A stretch of DNA of 64,000 nucleotides from Trichaptum fuscoviolaceum (GCA_910574455.1 CAJSYZ010000005.1:2418001-2482000); one strand, 5' to 3'; positions 24,528 to 38,866 are shown, counted from the stretch's first letter. The notes: generated from the letters alone by a model not told the origin. Made by a program: numbers and translations.

Positions 24528-26125
24528 ATGAGTGTGTCTTCATCATATGCTAGCGAAGCACAATTTGGCCCTCCATCGGAACCTATATCAATAAAAGAAT
24601 ATCTACAAACTATCTTTCAATCGAACCTCATAGAGAATGAATCGCGAAGTCAACTCATTCAATCCACTTCCAGTCATTGGAGCTCTCTCTCGCACGAACG
24701 CCAGCAAGTGTTGACTGCAGAGTGTAGGTCTGATCTTTCCTGGCGTCTTCTGGTGAACTCCCTTTCTAATTTTATGGTATAATAGCGTCGATGACCTCAT
24801 GTCCTCGGTAGAAAACGCTATAGAGGACCCTTTTAAATATGCCTATATTATGAAAATGCATGAAGACAATGCAGATGCAATTTACGCATCTTCAAAACCC
24901 GGCGGACAAATAAAGCAGAAGACCCGCAAGAGAAAAAGAGCGGAAGTGTTAGCGCCGGAAGACGTTCGCCTAACTCCAGACGTCCAGGAACTTCGGGACA
25001 ATTTGGATAGAATCAAACTTAAGAGCTGGTCGTAGGTATCACGATAGAGCTTGGGAACCTGCTTTGATATAATCTGAATAGGTACTCAGTAGAGGCCGCC
25101 GCCTTCCTTCGACCTCAAAAAATCTCGGATCTCAACATTCTGACGAAAGTGGTATGACTTACGATGCTGATAGTTTGCTTTCCCCTTAATGCTTATTTTA
25201 CAGCGAAAGTCGAGAGTGCATGAACCCAATGAATCTCCCCACCTTCCTTCAGCACTGGAAGCAGTATTAACCATATCAGTCTACAATCGTCTTTCTTGGG
25301 GGAGTGCTCTGAACCGTTCGTCCCAACATGCTGTCCTTTCGTCTGAAACAATAGGAGACTTCGTAGAGGCAATACCATGCTCTTCAAATGACACTCCTGC
25401 TGAAGATACCGATGCTGGAGGCGAGATTGTCAGATACTGTTCCGTAGGCATGCCCCCTCAACGAGGTTCTGTTGTATGTATCGAAGGTACTGCATATGGT
25501 GATGGTCTCTCGGAAAGGGATTATGCAGTGTATGTTATCATATTATCCACGACCACTCCTTTTCTCTCTTTTTCCCTCTTCGTCTTTTGGTCGATTTGGC
25601 CGATTAACCATATGCTTCTTCTTTGTAGGAAACTGGATGAACAAATGCAAAAGCTACCGCAGAAAAAAAGGCGGCCTGTGCAACGAGGACCAAGTATGCA
25701 TGACGTCCGCTTCGCCGATTTAACTCTGCGAATCAACCAACCATATTGGCTCATGCATCAAGGATCTTGTGAGCACTTCTTGGTCATTGATGAGATTCGG
25801 TAAGGCATGCACTCGAACCAAAAAATAATTCATGTAACTGACACTCTTCTTCAATATTAACACTCTACGGAAACCAATAAGCGTTCGCCATCCCTCTGAC
25901 CCTCCCTCGGGCTTCCCCATTACATTACACATTACCCCGGCGATCGTTGACCTCTGTCAGGCGTGCGCCCGTGTACCTGCGTCAGTGGCGATCGTAGGTG
26001 ACATTAGGCTGGGTCAGAGTCCTTGTAAACTCTGCGGACCTTGTTGGCGTATGCTGGGTGAACCTACGAATGGTGAAAATATCACGGTGATACCAATGCC
26101 GAAGCATGAATTGGGGTGCTACTAG
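24528..26125 (+). CDS. SNAPC3 (SNAP50)-like snRNA-activating complex subunit
   Basis: SNAP50 is part of the complex that binds the proximal sequence element of snRNA promoters for RNA polymerases II and III. From ATG 24528 the N-terminal half is poorly conserved, with a Lys/Arg-rich patch (KQKTRKRKRAE). The conserved C-terminal half is clear: DVRFADLTLRINQPYWLMHQGSCEHFLVIDEIR, then a cysteine set typical of the SNAP50 zinc domain (CEH, CQAC, PCKLCGPCWRML), ending at 26125 with a short tail. Five or more exons are seen. The invariant HQGxCEH motif and the spacing of the cysteines make the family call secure; the other subunits of the complex are not in this window. Confidence 0.85.
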
Positions 26126-26724
26126 CTGTAAGGGACGCTTTCCTGTACTATGATGAGGATGGCATCAATGCGACCACTTGCAAATTGCCAGACTTATATC
26201 ATTAACTTATCATAATAAGCATATCTTGTTTTTTGTTTTGTGAATATCTTGACTCTTCTGAGGAATTAGCACCGTGAACATATTCCAGACTATCGGCCGG
26301 TAAATAGAAAATTAACCGGTTGAATGCAGAGCTTGAATTGATCTATTGCACGGAACTTGGCGAAATGACGAACTCCAGTCTTTAGTACCACTATCATCCT
26401 TGGCCTTTCACCATGAACAACACATAGATATATTTCAACTTCAGAAGGATGCGGCCGAAAGCTACGTACTACTTTGGAATGAGAAGCCTGACAGCAAAGC
26501 AAAGCCGATTCCTTTCCCTCACAAAGAATACTACAAGTTTTCCGAAAGACGTGCGGATTGCGTGATTGATTGAAGACAAGCCTCATAAGCCTCACACTCG
26601 CTATGCATTGTCTGGGTCTTTTTGGTTCTTGTTGGAACTTCTGCCGTGGACTATATCGATTTGATCCGCATCTATTCCCTTCATCGACGTAGTCGATCGA
26701 ACCCACAGCGGCTTGAGAGGTACT
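26126..26724. other. Intergenic, upstream of ATP sulfurylase
   Basis: About 600 bases without a supported gene. A minus-strand open frame (26742-26290, 150 codons) and a plus-strand frame (26346-26573) overlap each other and resemble nothing recognised. The region should contain the MET3 promoter. No sulfur-regulatory site could be named with confidence. Confidence 0.35.
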
Positions 26725-28899
<2,175 letters not shown>

Positions 28900-29323
28900 T
28901 GCAAGTTTCTTGCAGGACTCTGCGTGTTTCTGAAGGCCCTTAGAGCTTTTGTAGACACCATGATTTACTTGGTATTTCTAACCATCATAGCGGACGCAGA
29001 TTTGATACACTCCTTGGGGCACACGTGTGGGCAGCGACTGAACTAGATTTGATATTTGTGTAATTCATCCTCTATTTTTGTTGATAAATGTAAACGTAGC
29101 ATAGCCCTTGGGTGATCTTGCCGTCAACAGCGTGCAGTAGGTCATAAAGTGCATGCAGCATGCCTTGAACAGACCCCAAACCGGCGTTGTCCTCGAATAC
29201 GTAAATTGAACCAAATAAGTCATAATAGTAGACAAACACACGCGGCAGCGCTCCCTTTTGTCGTTCTTGTCCTCGCCGACGTCGACCCCGCCGTTCTTCT
29301 CTCATCGCTCATCAACTTTGCCC
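28900..29323. other. Intergenic, between MET3 and phosphatase gene
   Basis: About 420 bases holding the MET3 3' UTR and the promoter of the downstream phosphatase gene, with the two genes in tandem. The reading frame of the next gene stays open upstream of its ATG as far as 29258, but only with non-ATG codons. Nothing else was seen. Confidence 0.4.
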
Positions 29324-31103
29324 ATGGCGGCCTTAAAGTCCTCTTCATCGTCACCGGTGGACACGAAAACAGACGCGTCGCAGTCGAAGTCGTCTCTTCT
29401 GGCTCCTAGGGAGTTCAAGCGTAGGTTCTCCAAGAAGGGCAAGGATGCTCATCCGAATGGTTCCCAGCAGGACGCGACAGACGACGCAGCAGCTCCTGGT
29501 GGGTCTGTAACCTCTAGCTCGTCAAGTGAAGTTGCGTCTCCAGATTCAGCTGGGAGCAATGGCTCGGCAAAAGATAAACGGGTAGGCGCCGACACATGGC
29601 AGGACCCATCTCAGGCCCCAGCGGCTCAAGGCGACGCCTCTTCTGCAGAACATACAACTACTGCGGACAAAGATACCATGCGCGAGAAGGCATCTCTTTC
29701 GACCGCTGCGACTGGCACTGCGACTGGCTCGAGGCATCGCAAGGACAAATCTGAAGCTCACTCAGCGACCGTCGTAGAGAAGACATCATCACGCGTCTCC
29801 GTGAAGGACCGATCAGGGAGGAGAAAGAAGAAGTCTTTCTGGTCAAAATTGACTTCTGCACTCTTCAAGTGTACGTGGTCACAGGATAATTCTCATCCCA
29901 TTGATGTCGACGAAGGACCATCAGGCGTGTCTGACCCAAGTCGATATGATCCCGACCAAAAGGATACTGTCGTGGCTGAACGAGAGAAGGAAAGTCCAAT
30001 CGTAAAAGAAAACGCAGAAACACCTGCAGCCCCTCAAGCACCCAAAGTCGAACCCAGCGTTCCAGCCGCATCAACCCCAATAGACGATCCTCCCCTTACC
30101 CCCGCCCCTGACCTTGAATTACCAGAATCCAACGATCCCGCAGTAGTTGTTCCCCCACCCTCAACATCTCACATTGCATCAGAAGAAACAACGGGCGGTG
30201 TCACTTCAGGTAGCGTAGTACCACCTGGTGCGACAGGGCATGACCGAGGAGAAGATTCAGAAGAGTCTAGTTTTGGTGAGGATGAAGACCAGAAAATGGA
30301 CGAAGAGGATGAAGAAGAACGCCTCATCATGAACGGGGGTGCCGGTATTCCAATAGGCCCCGATGGTATTCCCCGCCCACTACTTCCTCCCATTGCTCCG
30401 CATCATGCGGGTCGCAAGTGCCTAGTGCTTGATCTAGATGAAACCCTGGTTCACAGTAGCTTCAAGGTTAGTGTTGATCATGCTTGATTGGTGGAGTGTC
30501 TAATGTATCTTTATCCTGGCTAGTCGATACAACATGCAGACTATGTCGTACCTGTAGAAATCGAATATCACTGGCATAACGTATATGTCATCAAGCGGCC
30601 AGGTGTTGACAACTTCCTCAAGAAGATGGGTGAGATCTATGAAGTGGTTGTCTTTACCGCAAGTTTAAGCAAGGTAAGGCTTCGTTGCCGATGTCTTCTC
30701 CATTAGCGATGATTGACTAACGGTCACTGATCGTCCATCAATCCAGTATGCGGATCCTGTGCTCGACAAACTCGATATACACGGTGTCGTTTCACACCGT
30801 TTATTCCGTGAAAGCTGCTATAATCACAAGGGCAATTATGTCAAGGTATGAATGTTCTATCTCATTCGACAATTGATTCTCATATCCTGCATTCAGGATT
30901 TATCTCAATTAGGGCGACCTATCGCCGACACCATTATTCTTGACAACTCACCCGCATCATACATCTTCCACCCTAATAACGCAGTTCCGGTCTCCTCGTG
31001 GTTCAACGATCCCCATGATACAGAGCTGACGGATCTGTGTCCGTTCCTTAGCGATCTCGGGACCGTCCAGGACGTCCGAGGCGTTCTAGACGGAGGATTA
31101 TAA
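29324..31103 (+). CDS. SCP/Psr-type HAD phosphatase (CTD-phosphatase-like, NIF domain)
   Basis: Starts at ATG 29324 with a long disordered, Ser/Thr/Asp/Glu-rich N-terminus of about 360 residues. The catalytic NIF domain begins at [29 protein letters not shown], with the DxDETLVH nucleophile motif. It continues over small exons: [115 protein letters not shown], which are the motifs in family order. The protein ends in VLDGGL at 31103. The domain matches yeast Psr1/Psr2 (plasma-membrane phosphatases of the general stress and sodium response) and human SCP1. The long N-terminus fits Psr-type proteins, though no N-terminal palmitoylation cysteines are evident at the chosen start. Confidence 0.9.
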
Positions 31104-32077
31104 AAAGAACCTTCATCGAACATCACCTCTTTTTACATAAATAAACCTGCTCTTCGAATTCCCCTGCCTGAATTTACCAGATATACCCACATTTGGTGCA
31201 TCTCCGTCCCTATCGCTCATCGTATCACAAGTAATTTCTCGTTGTCATTGCCCAATGCCTTTGTTTAGCTCTATACTGTGCAAATGCTGTCAAGTTACCT
31301 CGCTATGAGCGTTTAGTCCCCACTTTCAATACTTTACTTCTGTGCCATTGGTCGTTTCTTCATGTACACACGGCCTTTACCCACCTTCGTTGTTATTCTA
31401 GACCTTATTCTTTTTTTGCGTCGCCGTTGTTCTACTCTCCGGTTTTTTATATTTCGTCATGCTTCACTCTGTCCTTCTCCGCACTGACATGCACTCTCTA
31501 TACCTTTAAGTACTCTGCAATTACGAATGGATATGAATGTGACGAATCTGATTTTAATCTATACCTATTGCCTCACATATGTTGCGTGCGATATGCTCTC
31601 TGGGCTGCAGGCTCGCTGGAGACAGGCCTTGTCGGAAGCAAAATCAAAGATCTCATTCGTGCAAAAGTCCTAATGACAACTATCGTTCCAAGGTAGGTTT
31701 TTTTTACGATAGAATCACTGCAGAAGTCCGTGAGAGGTAGCACACAAAGAATAGGCATGAACATAATATAACCGTCAACAAGTTAAATTTATTTTCACTT
31801 CTATTTTGACTAATTTTCGTAACTTAACACCAGAACGTATTCAGTACAAAATCATCTGCACGGAGAAAATAGCACCGCGCCGGAACGGATTGCACGTTCG
31901 AGAACAGGAACGCACAACAGCGCGCCGGATATCATATAGATCTCGATCACCAGATACACAATAAGACGAATGCTCCTCGGTGACTGCGGAGGCTGGACAA
32001 TATTTAAGCAGAAGACACGCATGACTTGCAAAGCGCGTATACAAAAGGAATCGTTAAAGAAAGAAACTCAACCATAT
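31104..32077. other. Convergent 3' intergenic region
   Basis: Nearly 1 kb between the stops of the phosphatase gene and the minus-strand coiled-coil membrane protein. It is T-rich over the first half (several runs of T around 31400-31450 and 31700). Short frames (31427-31696 plus, 32044-31841 minus) have no recognisable content. It probably represents two 3' UTRs and terminators. Confidence 0.35.
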
Positions 32078-35000
32078 TCATGCACTCCCTGCTTTCTCTT
32101 CGCCGCCCGTCTTCTTGACACCCACCACGCCTGAGTCACCTTCGTCAGTGAAGGGATTGAAGTTGGACTTCAATCCGCCCGTCATCCAGAAATGAGGACG
32201 CTTGCTGAGGTCCGAAAGATGGACAGGAGGCATCGGCTGGGCGAGAGCGGCCTTTGGCTGAGGTGAATTCGGAAGGCTCTTGACGTCGCCCAAGTTCGAG
32301 AGGTGGTCAAGGCTGGCGTTGCTCGACCCTCCCAGCACCCGCGCGAGCTGTTCACGTTCCGTAGGCGTTGGCGCAAAGGCACGCGAAGATCCGAACCACG
32401 ATGAGCCAATGCCGAAGAGCGACGGCACAGGCTTCGCAGGTATGGATGGCGGCGAAACGGAAACGCTACTGTTGCTCGGGAAAGCCGTAAGATTCAGTTC
32501 AGGAGTCGTGATAGATGACGCAGTTGAAGGCGCCGATGATGAACCTGAACCAGAGTTGGGCGTAGTAGTACCTCGGCTGTGGCCAAGGGACGCAAAGAAC
32601 GAGCGTTCCTTATCCTTCGACAAGCTGAATTCCTTTGCGTCAGGGTTAAGTCCCTTCTTTTCCTTCTTGCTGTGACGATTGTCTTTATCCTTATTGTCCT
32701 TGTTCTTCTCCTTGTCTTTAGAGAACCAGGCAGAGCGACGCGCATGCTCGGGCGGTGCACTAGGCTCCGAAGTTACCTGCGGGAACGCAAGTTCACTACT
32801 GAAAGGCCTATGGGCAAAGGTCGCACGCTGAGTATCCATGCGCATAGAGGCAAAGTGGTCATGGATAGGCGGGCGCGAATCGAAGGGGTCGAATTCGGAA
32901 AAGTCGCCGCGAACCGATTCAGACGGAGAAATTGGCGATGCCTCCACTGTTCCTGGCATAGGGATGGGTGCACCAACATCACCAGCAGAGCGATTTCGCC
33001 TCGCGAGCCAGTCCCTATCAAGGATGACATCGTCATCCGACTGGAATGAGCGCGACAAATGGCGATCCATGTCGGCGCTTGCGGGTGATAGTCCTCCAGT
33101 TGCCATACCTAGAGATTCGTACAAGCTGCTCGGAATCAATGATTCAGACGAGGGCGAAAGAGGGCTTGGAATCGATATCAGTCCCGGCAGGACGGGCGCG
33201 TCGTTGAATGGAGAGAACGCGGTGACATTGCGCCCTAACTGGCGCGGCGGGTGCAGCGATGTCGTGAAATCCGGATTGAACACAGAGAATCCGCTCGCAC
33301 TATTACCCGTCAGTGTGCTATTTGAAGTGTGGTTCTGTGCTGGGATGGGAATTGGTAATACAGAAGGAATGGATGCTCGACGAACTAGGACCTCTGGAGG
33401 TGCAATATTAAGCGGAGAATCTGGTGTTGTATGCGTGACAGAAGGCGGGAAATCCGACCGCTCAAATGACATACTGTCAACAGCCGTAGTTTGTAGAGAC
33501 GGGACTGCGTGCCACACTCCCGCATTCGGCTTGGTCGGGAGGGAAAGTGTGTGCTCCCTCACTGACCCCTGATTCTGAGTGAGTTCCCTCTCCCTCTCCT
33601 CTCTCCTTTCTTCTGCCTCCTTATTAGCAACCTCGAGTCGCTTCTGCTCCTCTACTACCTTCTCCTCCACCTCTCTCAATCTCAACGCAAGTGCAGCAAC
33701 CTCCTCCTCCGACTCTTTCACTTCCCGTTTTCTCGCCTCCACCTGCTGCGAGAGCTCAGCAGTTATTGCACCGGCTTCGACGCCGGACGCAACAATAGCT
33801 GCACCTTGCGCCTCCATCCGTGCATGCAAGTTGCGGATTTCGTCTTCAAGGCGTTCGGTTCGTGCTTCGGCACCATCGCATGCGGCTCGAGCTACTTTCA
33901 GTCGCTTGTCTGCCTCTCGACGAGTGCTTTCTGCATTCCGTTTCTGATCCTCCAGCGCTTTGGTCCGAGATTTAAGCTCGCCTTTCGCAGTATCTTCAGC
34001 GCGTTTGCGAGCCCGTTGCTTTTCGACCTCTTCTCGCAGAAGCGCGCGGCCTGAATCAGATTGCCTCTTGTAATCGTTTAACTGAGAGCGCAGATCATCA
34101 TTTGCCTTCTTCGAGGCCTCAATCTGGCGCTCGAGCTCAGCGATTGCAGGTAAGCTCTTAAACTGTGCGGATGGCGATCTCGATATTGCAGCAGGCGGTA
34201 TAGTAACAGGAGAAGAGATCGATGAAGCGTTTCTTGACTCTGGAGCTAACGGCAAAACAGGTTGAGAAACAGTAGGATTTCTCGGAGATGAAAACGCAGA
34301 TCCGTTGCTGCCATGAAGTGACTTTTCAGGTGTTGCAGGAAGCGTACCTCGTTTCGTGTGTAAAGGTAGCGACACGGACTTCGGAAGCGGTGGCGGAGTT
34401 GTACTACGATTGCCATTAGCATGACCATTCTGATTTGAAAAGCGCTCGCGTGAGCGACCCTTGGGCACGGGACGCTGAGAATGTTGTTGAGCATGGTTAC
34501 CGTGGCCGTTTACGTTGTTATGACTAGCGTTGGGAACATAGGAATTCTCTGTGTAGTCAGATCGATGTCAGTAGGTAATTGGATCTGACGGGATGTGAAT
34601 TTAATGAAAGACGCACGAGATGCTTCCTTTGATCGATCAAGGCTCTTGATCTCAAGCACGCCTGATACGGTCCCGTCCAGATCGTCCTTCGTAAGTATCC
34701 CTGCCTCTCTCCAGAACGACTCAAAGTTCAAGTTGATCATCCAAAACCACATGCCGAACACGCCAAAAAACCAAGACTCCGCAACAAGCGATGTGTCCTC
34801 GTTGCCTCCACCCTCACCATCATCCCTCGCGGCTTTGGCATCGCTGCCTCGTTTCAGAGCAGCGCGCTTCGAGGAAGTGACTGGGAGGACAGCTGCGATA
34901 GACATTATACCAAAGGATCGGAAGAGATGCTTCGGCGTACGGAGTGAAACAGATGCGCGGTTGGCAAAGGCGATAGATGATGATGCATCGATATAGTGAT

Positions 35001-35427
35001 ATTTGGGCGATAGACCCGGACCCCACCTCGAGTTTTGCTCTTTACATGCCGGTAAATTCTGGCCACCAAGAGAGGGCTCGTCCTGTGCATCGAGATCGTC
35101 AAGCTTACTCAGATGAAGGCGGAAAGACTGCTCTGTGAGAAATGCCCGAAAAGAGGTCTCCGATGGATTGGTCAAATACGCTGTATGAGAGCATTTAGTG
35201 TTTGAAACATAAAGCATTTATAGTATGGATGAGCGTTGCGATGATTTCCTGACATCACACGCAGAATTTAAAGACATATGTAACTCACCGAGGATAAGAA
35301 TGACGATGAAGACCAAAACGCCGAAAAAGACAGATCTAACCTCGACGACAGCAAAAAGCCTGGCGAAGAGAGAGGCAAGTGGGCGAGAGCCAGACATGAC
35401 TGCAAGACCACCAAGAGCGAAGCTCAT
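32078..35427 (-). CDS. Uncharacterised membrane protein with coiled-coil and low-complexity C-terminus
   Basis: The ATG at 35427 starts a hydrophobic exon (PLASLFARLFAVVEVRSVFFGVLVFIVILIL), a likely membrane span. Exon 2 (about 35180-34615) reads AYLTNPSETSFRAFLTEQSFRLHLSKLDD and contains another hydrophobic segment (ESWFFGVFGMWFWMINLNFESFWREAG). The third and largest exon (about 34540-32078) encodes roughly 820 residues. It begins Asn/His/Ser-rich with RGRSRERF-type basic patches. A long heptad-rich coiled coil follows (about 34140-33560; ELERQIEASKKANDDLRSQL and many E/K/R repeats), then a Ser/Pro-rich region and a Lys-rich KDKEKNKDNKDKDNRHSKKEKKG stretch. The function is unknown; the TM plus coiled-coil design could suggest an organelle tether. 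The frame is open upstream of the ATG, so the start is not certain. Confidence 0.72.
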
Positions 35428-37810
35428 GATGAGTAGCGAGCCCGGGGACGACTTTGTACCAGTGGTAGGAGCGATATGGTTGAGAGGCGGGGTCTGGGGT
35501 AAGCGAGCTTGGCGTTGCGAGTTAATGATGTTAGTCGTCGTCGTTTGAGTCGCCGTTGGCGGCGAGGGGGACGACAGTTTGAAGCTGCGTCCCCAATGTT
35601 GCGGCAGCGGGGAGGAGGAGGGGGCGCCCGCTGGTGAGGGCGGCGAAGGGCGGGGTTGCGGAAGAGAGAGAAAGGAAGAAAAGAAAGAGGAAAAGGAGTC
35701 AGAAAAAGGTAAGAAAAACCGCCGCACGTTTTTGGCATCCAACAAATCAAATCCCGCTCGGCCCCGGGTTTGCACATCCGGTTTATCACCTTATACGGCC
35801 GTCTTCCGGAGATGACATGTCGGTGTCCAATAGGAGCCGGGACGGGCGGAGCCGAGACGGACCCTCGTCAAATGGGGTGACATCAGCAGGCTCGGGTAGT
35901 GATTAACAAATGAAATTGGCGTAAAATATCATGTTCATCTCAGCGTGTTCACTTCATATCGATTGAAAGTCTGCAAAACAGCATGCATCTCTTACTTCTG
36001 GCCAGAGAATTGCCGAGAGCTCTGCTCACAAGTTCATCTCACCGAGCTCATCGGCTGTGCTTCTGAGCATCACTGGAAATCCCACACCCAGCTTGTTCCG
36101 CATCAGCTGCCCACCTCGTCTGCCCACGAGCGCATATGTTTCAATACTGGAGACGTTTCGCATGAAACGTGGAAGGAAAGTGTACAACATTGTCCTATGT
36201 TGCTCGGCCCTGGGGAGCTCGGGTTAATACCGGCCGCTGTAGCTCCAACCGCTTTTCTCTTCAGACTTGCACAATCCATGCTGCATGCCTTCGAAGCGCA
36301 GAAATAGCCCGCAAATCGATGTGGACGCGATATCATCATTCTATCATGGATTCGCGATCCTGATGCCTAGTTCTATCAGTCTACTCAAGCCATCGCAGAC
36401 GGCCCTGCACCCATTTATGTTTCTTCCGTTCGCTCGGCTGCTACGCCAAAACAGCACGATGAGCTTGGTCTAAATGCCTCGCCAACATCTCGATTGCGAC
36501 ATTTGTCTCGACATGCGACAGTCATCTGCGCCTCACTGATGATGCTTCTCGACCTCTAGTGCGGGAGAAGTGGTGTAATTCTTTATTCACCTGGGATCAA
36601 AAGACCATAGCGACAGCCGTGTTAGCCCCCAACGAGGCTTCACAGCTTCCGCTCTACATCATTCCCGGTCGCACGATGCGCTCAGAAGCATTGGCCGCAG
36701 ACTTCTGAATACGTGCGATGAAGTACTTCAAGTTCACCGAATATGGCCGGGGTCTGACGACATAGATTGGCTCCGATCTCTTACTTCATTAATCCCCATA
36801 CCTGCGCATGTGACGTGTCCTTTCAACTCTAATGGCTTATCGCTTTTCGCATGCTTGGCAATGATCCGCCCGATATTTATATGTAGGTTGATGCTCAATC
36901 TGGTGGGTTAATTACTCCACCTTCAGGCATCTTTTGTGCTGACTATCTGCATTGTGTTACGGTGATAGGTGCTTTACCATGTTTGATCTTCAAATAACCA
37001 AGCAGACACGTTAACCCTTACTATTTTCGCCCATCATCAGATATTGGGCTCACTGCCTCAGTCTTTCATATATGAGCATCCTCCGTACCAGTGGACTAAT
37101 CTCAACCGTTCTGCCGATGGCTGCAAGTCCGTCGTTCTCTTTTCTTGACATGGCATTGGTACGGATATTATGCCGCTATACTCCGCTGTGCTATCTTATG
37201 GAACTCTCGCAATCCCTATGGGCGTTGCGTACACGGACCCACCCTTCACAGGAATACCGAACAAACACACACACATGACTTTGACATGTTTTACAGGCCA
37301 CAACATTGATTTCCGTACCCTAGATAACCTCGTATCCTGTATGTGTCAAGTCAGGGTGGCATCGCAAAATTTTGGCCATTTTAAAGGCTCTAGTCGATGC
37401 GCAACTTTGTTGTGGAGGAAGTCAAAATGTTCAACTCTGAGGGGCACATTTTTTCGTTACAAGTCGAGCTGAACCAAGCCAACAATCACGCTACTCTCGC
37501 ACTTCGAAATCCCCGAGTACGGCGCGAACGAAGCACAAGCTTTTTTCAACACATAATGGGTTTCGCATAGGATGGACTTGCACTCAAAGTCAAAATTGTA
37601 TCTTAATTGGGAGCGATCAAAGATGTTTTGACTGGTTTCTATCCAGCCATCCATTCTCAGACTCCGTCGTCCTCGCTCTCACATATCCCTTCCTTTTCAC
37701 TCGCGTCTGATGACTATGTTGACACACAAGCACATCTCATATCAGCAACTGACTGGAGACAATCAATTCTTTTCCGAATCTGACAACCGCGGCCCCTCAA
37801 ACATATTTCA
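35428..37810. other. Gene-poor region with open-frame remnants
   Basis: Nearly 2.4 kb without a convincing gene. The first 400 bases are purine-rich and G+C-rich and probably form the promoter of the minus-strand membrane protein. Beyond that, only short frames interrupted by stops occur. The best remnant is a plus-strand open frame at 36463-36708 (81 codons, no ATG at its head; contains REKWCNSLFTWDQKTIATAV and QLPLYIIPGRTMRSEAL). Its composition looks coding, but no partner exon was found. Confidence 0.35.
36463..36708 (+). pseudogene. Possible coding remnant without start codon
   Basis: An 81-codon plus-strand frame bounded by stops on both sides and with coding-like composition (SRPLVREKWCNSLFTW; TAVLAPNEASQLPLYIIPGR). 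There is no ATG near its head, and the flanking sequence in other frames is full of stops. It may be an exon of an unrecognised gene or a decayed one. No family was recognised. Confidence 0.25.
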
Positions 37811-38555
37811 ATGGAATATAAACGAGCATCCTTCAACTGCCTTTTCCTTAGCTTGTCGATACTGGTATCCTTCGTCTTATTTCCCCTTCTCCAAGAGGCA
37901 GGACCTGTAAGTTCTCCGATCTCCATCATTATATAGTCACTAACATAATGCATGTACTCAAGCACGGAGCGAAAGTAATATTGGAGAATATTATAACAGT
38001 GCCTTCATGCCACCCACGACGCTTAGTTCTAGTGACGACCCACACCCAACTGTATCCACTATCATTACTGAGACATTAGGCGAAGCTAACGCAATTCACC
38101 CCACTTCCATGGCGTCTTCTCCTTCGACATTGGATATGTCTGTCACTATTCCCTCGACGTCTGCATACGATTTCTCCACTCTAATTGACCCTCCAGCCAC
38201 AATCAACCCCTCGAGTGATATGGGCCCTTCAGCCACCATTTTCCCTTTACTTCCAGCGGCCTTGTTGCAGCCACCACCGCCAGCTGTTGAAACCAATGTT
38301 TCCCCGATTACTCTGGATCCGAGAATCGCGGGCGGACTCGGTGTTGGCTTTGTTGTCGTTGCCGGCCTCGTTATGTTTGTAATCCGGTGCTGGCTTCAGC
38401 AACGCCGTCTAACTCAAGCTTCTTCTACGGCAAGCAGTGGCGAAGGTGGTGAGGGCGAATTTCATGCTTTCATAAAGGGACGGGCTTCTGCCGGCGTGGA
38501 TGTTGAGAAAGGGACCAGAGACGTTGATCTGAGTTCAGGTAGTACTCACGAATAG
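37811..38555 (+). CDS. Single-pass membrane protein with Ser/Thr-rich ectodomain, family member A (possibly damaged)
   Basis: Exon 2 (from about 37963 or 38000 to 38555) encodes a Ser/Thr/Pro-rich region, then one membrane span (IAGGLGVGFVVVAGLVMFVIRCWLQQRR) and a tail without PPxY motifs. Upstream, ATG 37811 opens a typical signal peptide (FNCLFLSLSILVSFVLFPLLQEAGP). It is parallel to exon 1 of member C (FPLLNKAGP), with a GTAAGT donor right after GGACCT in both genes. In C this splice keeps the frame. In A the same donor runs into a stop soon after the matching acceptor, while a weaker donor (GTTCTC, 37911) joined to 37963 keeps the frame open. Either A uses the weaker donor or it is losing function. 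The function is unknown. Confidence 0.55.
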
Positions 38556-38866
38556 GACCACAAGATACTCATGTTGAGCACACCGAAGCCGGAAGCAATT
38601 CTGAACCAACTTCCTGTTCTGACGTTCCTGACATAGACCAACTACTTCGTAGACGCGTCGACTATCATGAGCGTCGACTGATCCGTCTTGCTTTTCAATT
38701 AGTACAAGCTACGCAACCACGAGGACTCTGTGTATTCGAAGTCCGTGAGGCCGCCGATAAGCGACGTAGTGACAAACCGAACTACCTGACTACTGGCGTA
38801 CGAAAGTTCAAGGTGATGATATTATGTGCCGTTCACCCAAGAAGAGGGAGTATTCAGATACCATGA
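38543..38866 (+). pseudogene. Long open frame without ATG directly after member A
   Basis: A 107-codon open frame overlaps the end of gene A in another phase and starts after a stop codon, without an early ATG. It reads as real protein (DQLLRRRVDYHERRLIRLAFQLV; TQPRGLCVFEVREAADKRRSD; NYLTTGVRKFKV). It could be the former cytoplasmic tail of member A separated by a frameshift, an exon reached by a splice I could not find, or a remnant of another gene. Between 38867 and 39300 more short coding-like fragments follow in mixed frames. Confidence 0.3.

Noticed and set aside
29072..29305. Minus-strand frame upstream of the phosphatase gene
   Set aside because: Low-complexity Arg-rich shadow of the pyrimidine-rich leader of the plus-strand gene.
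33579..34054. Plus-strand Ser/Leu-rich frames inside 32-34.5 kb
   Set aside because: They are antisense shadows of the coiled-coil exon; Glu/Lys codons read backwards give Ser/Leu/Phe.
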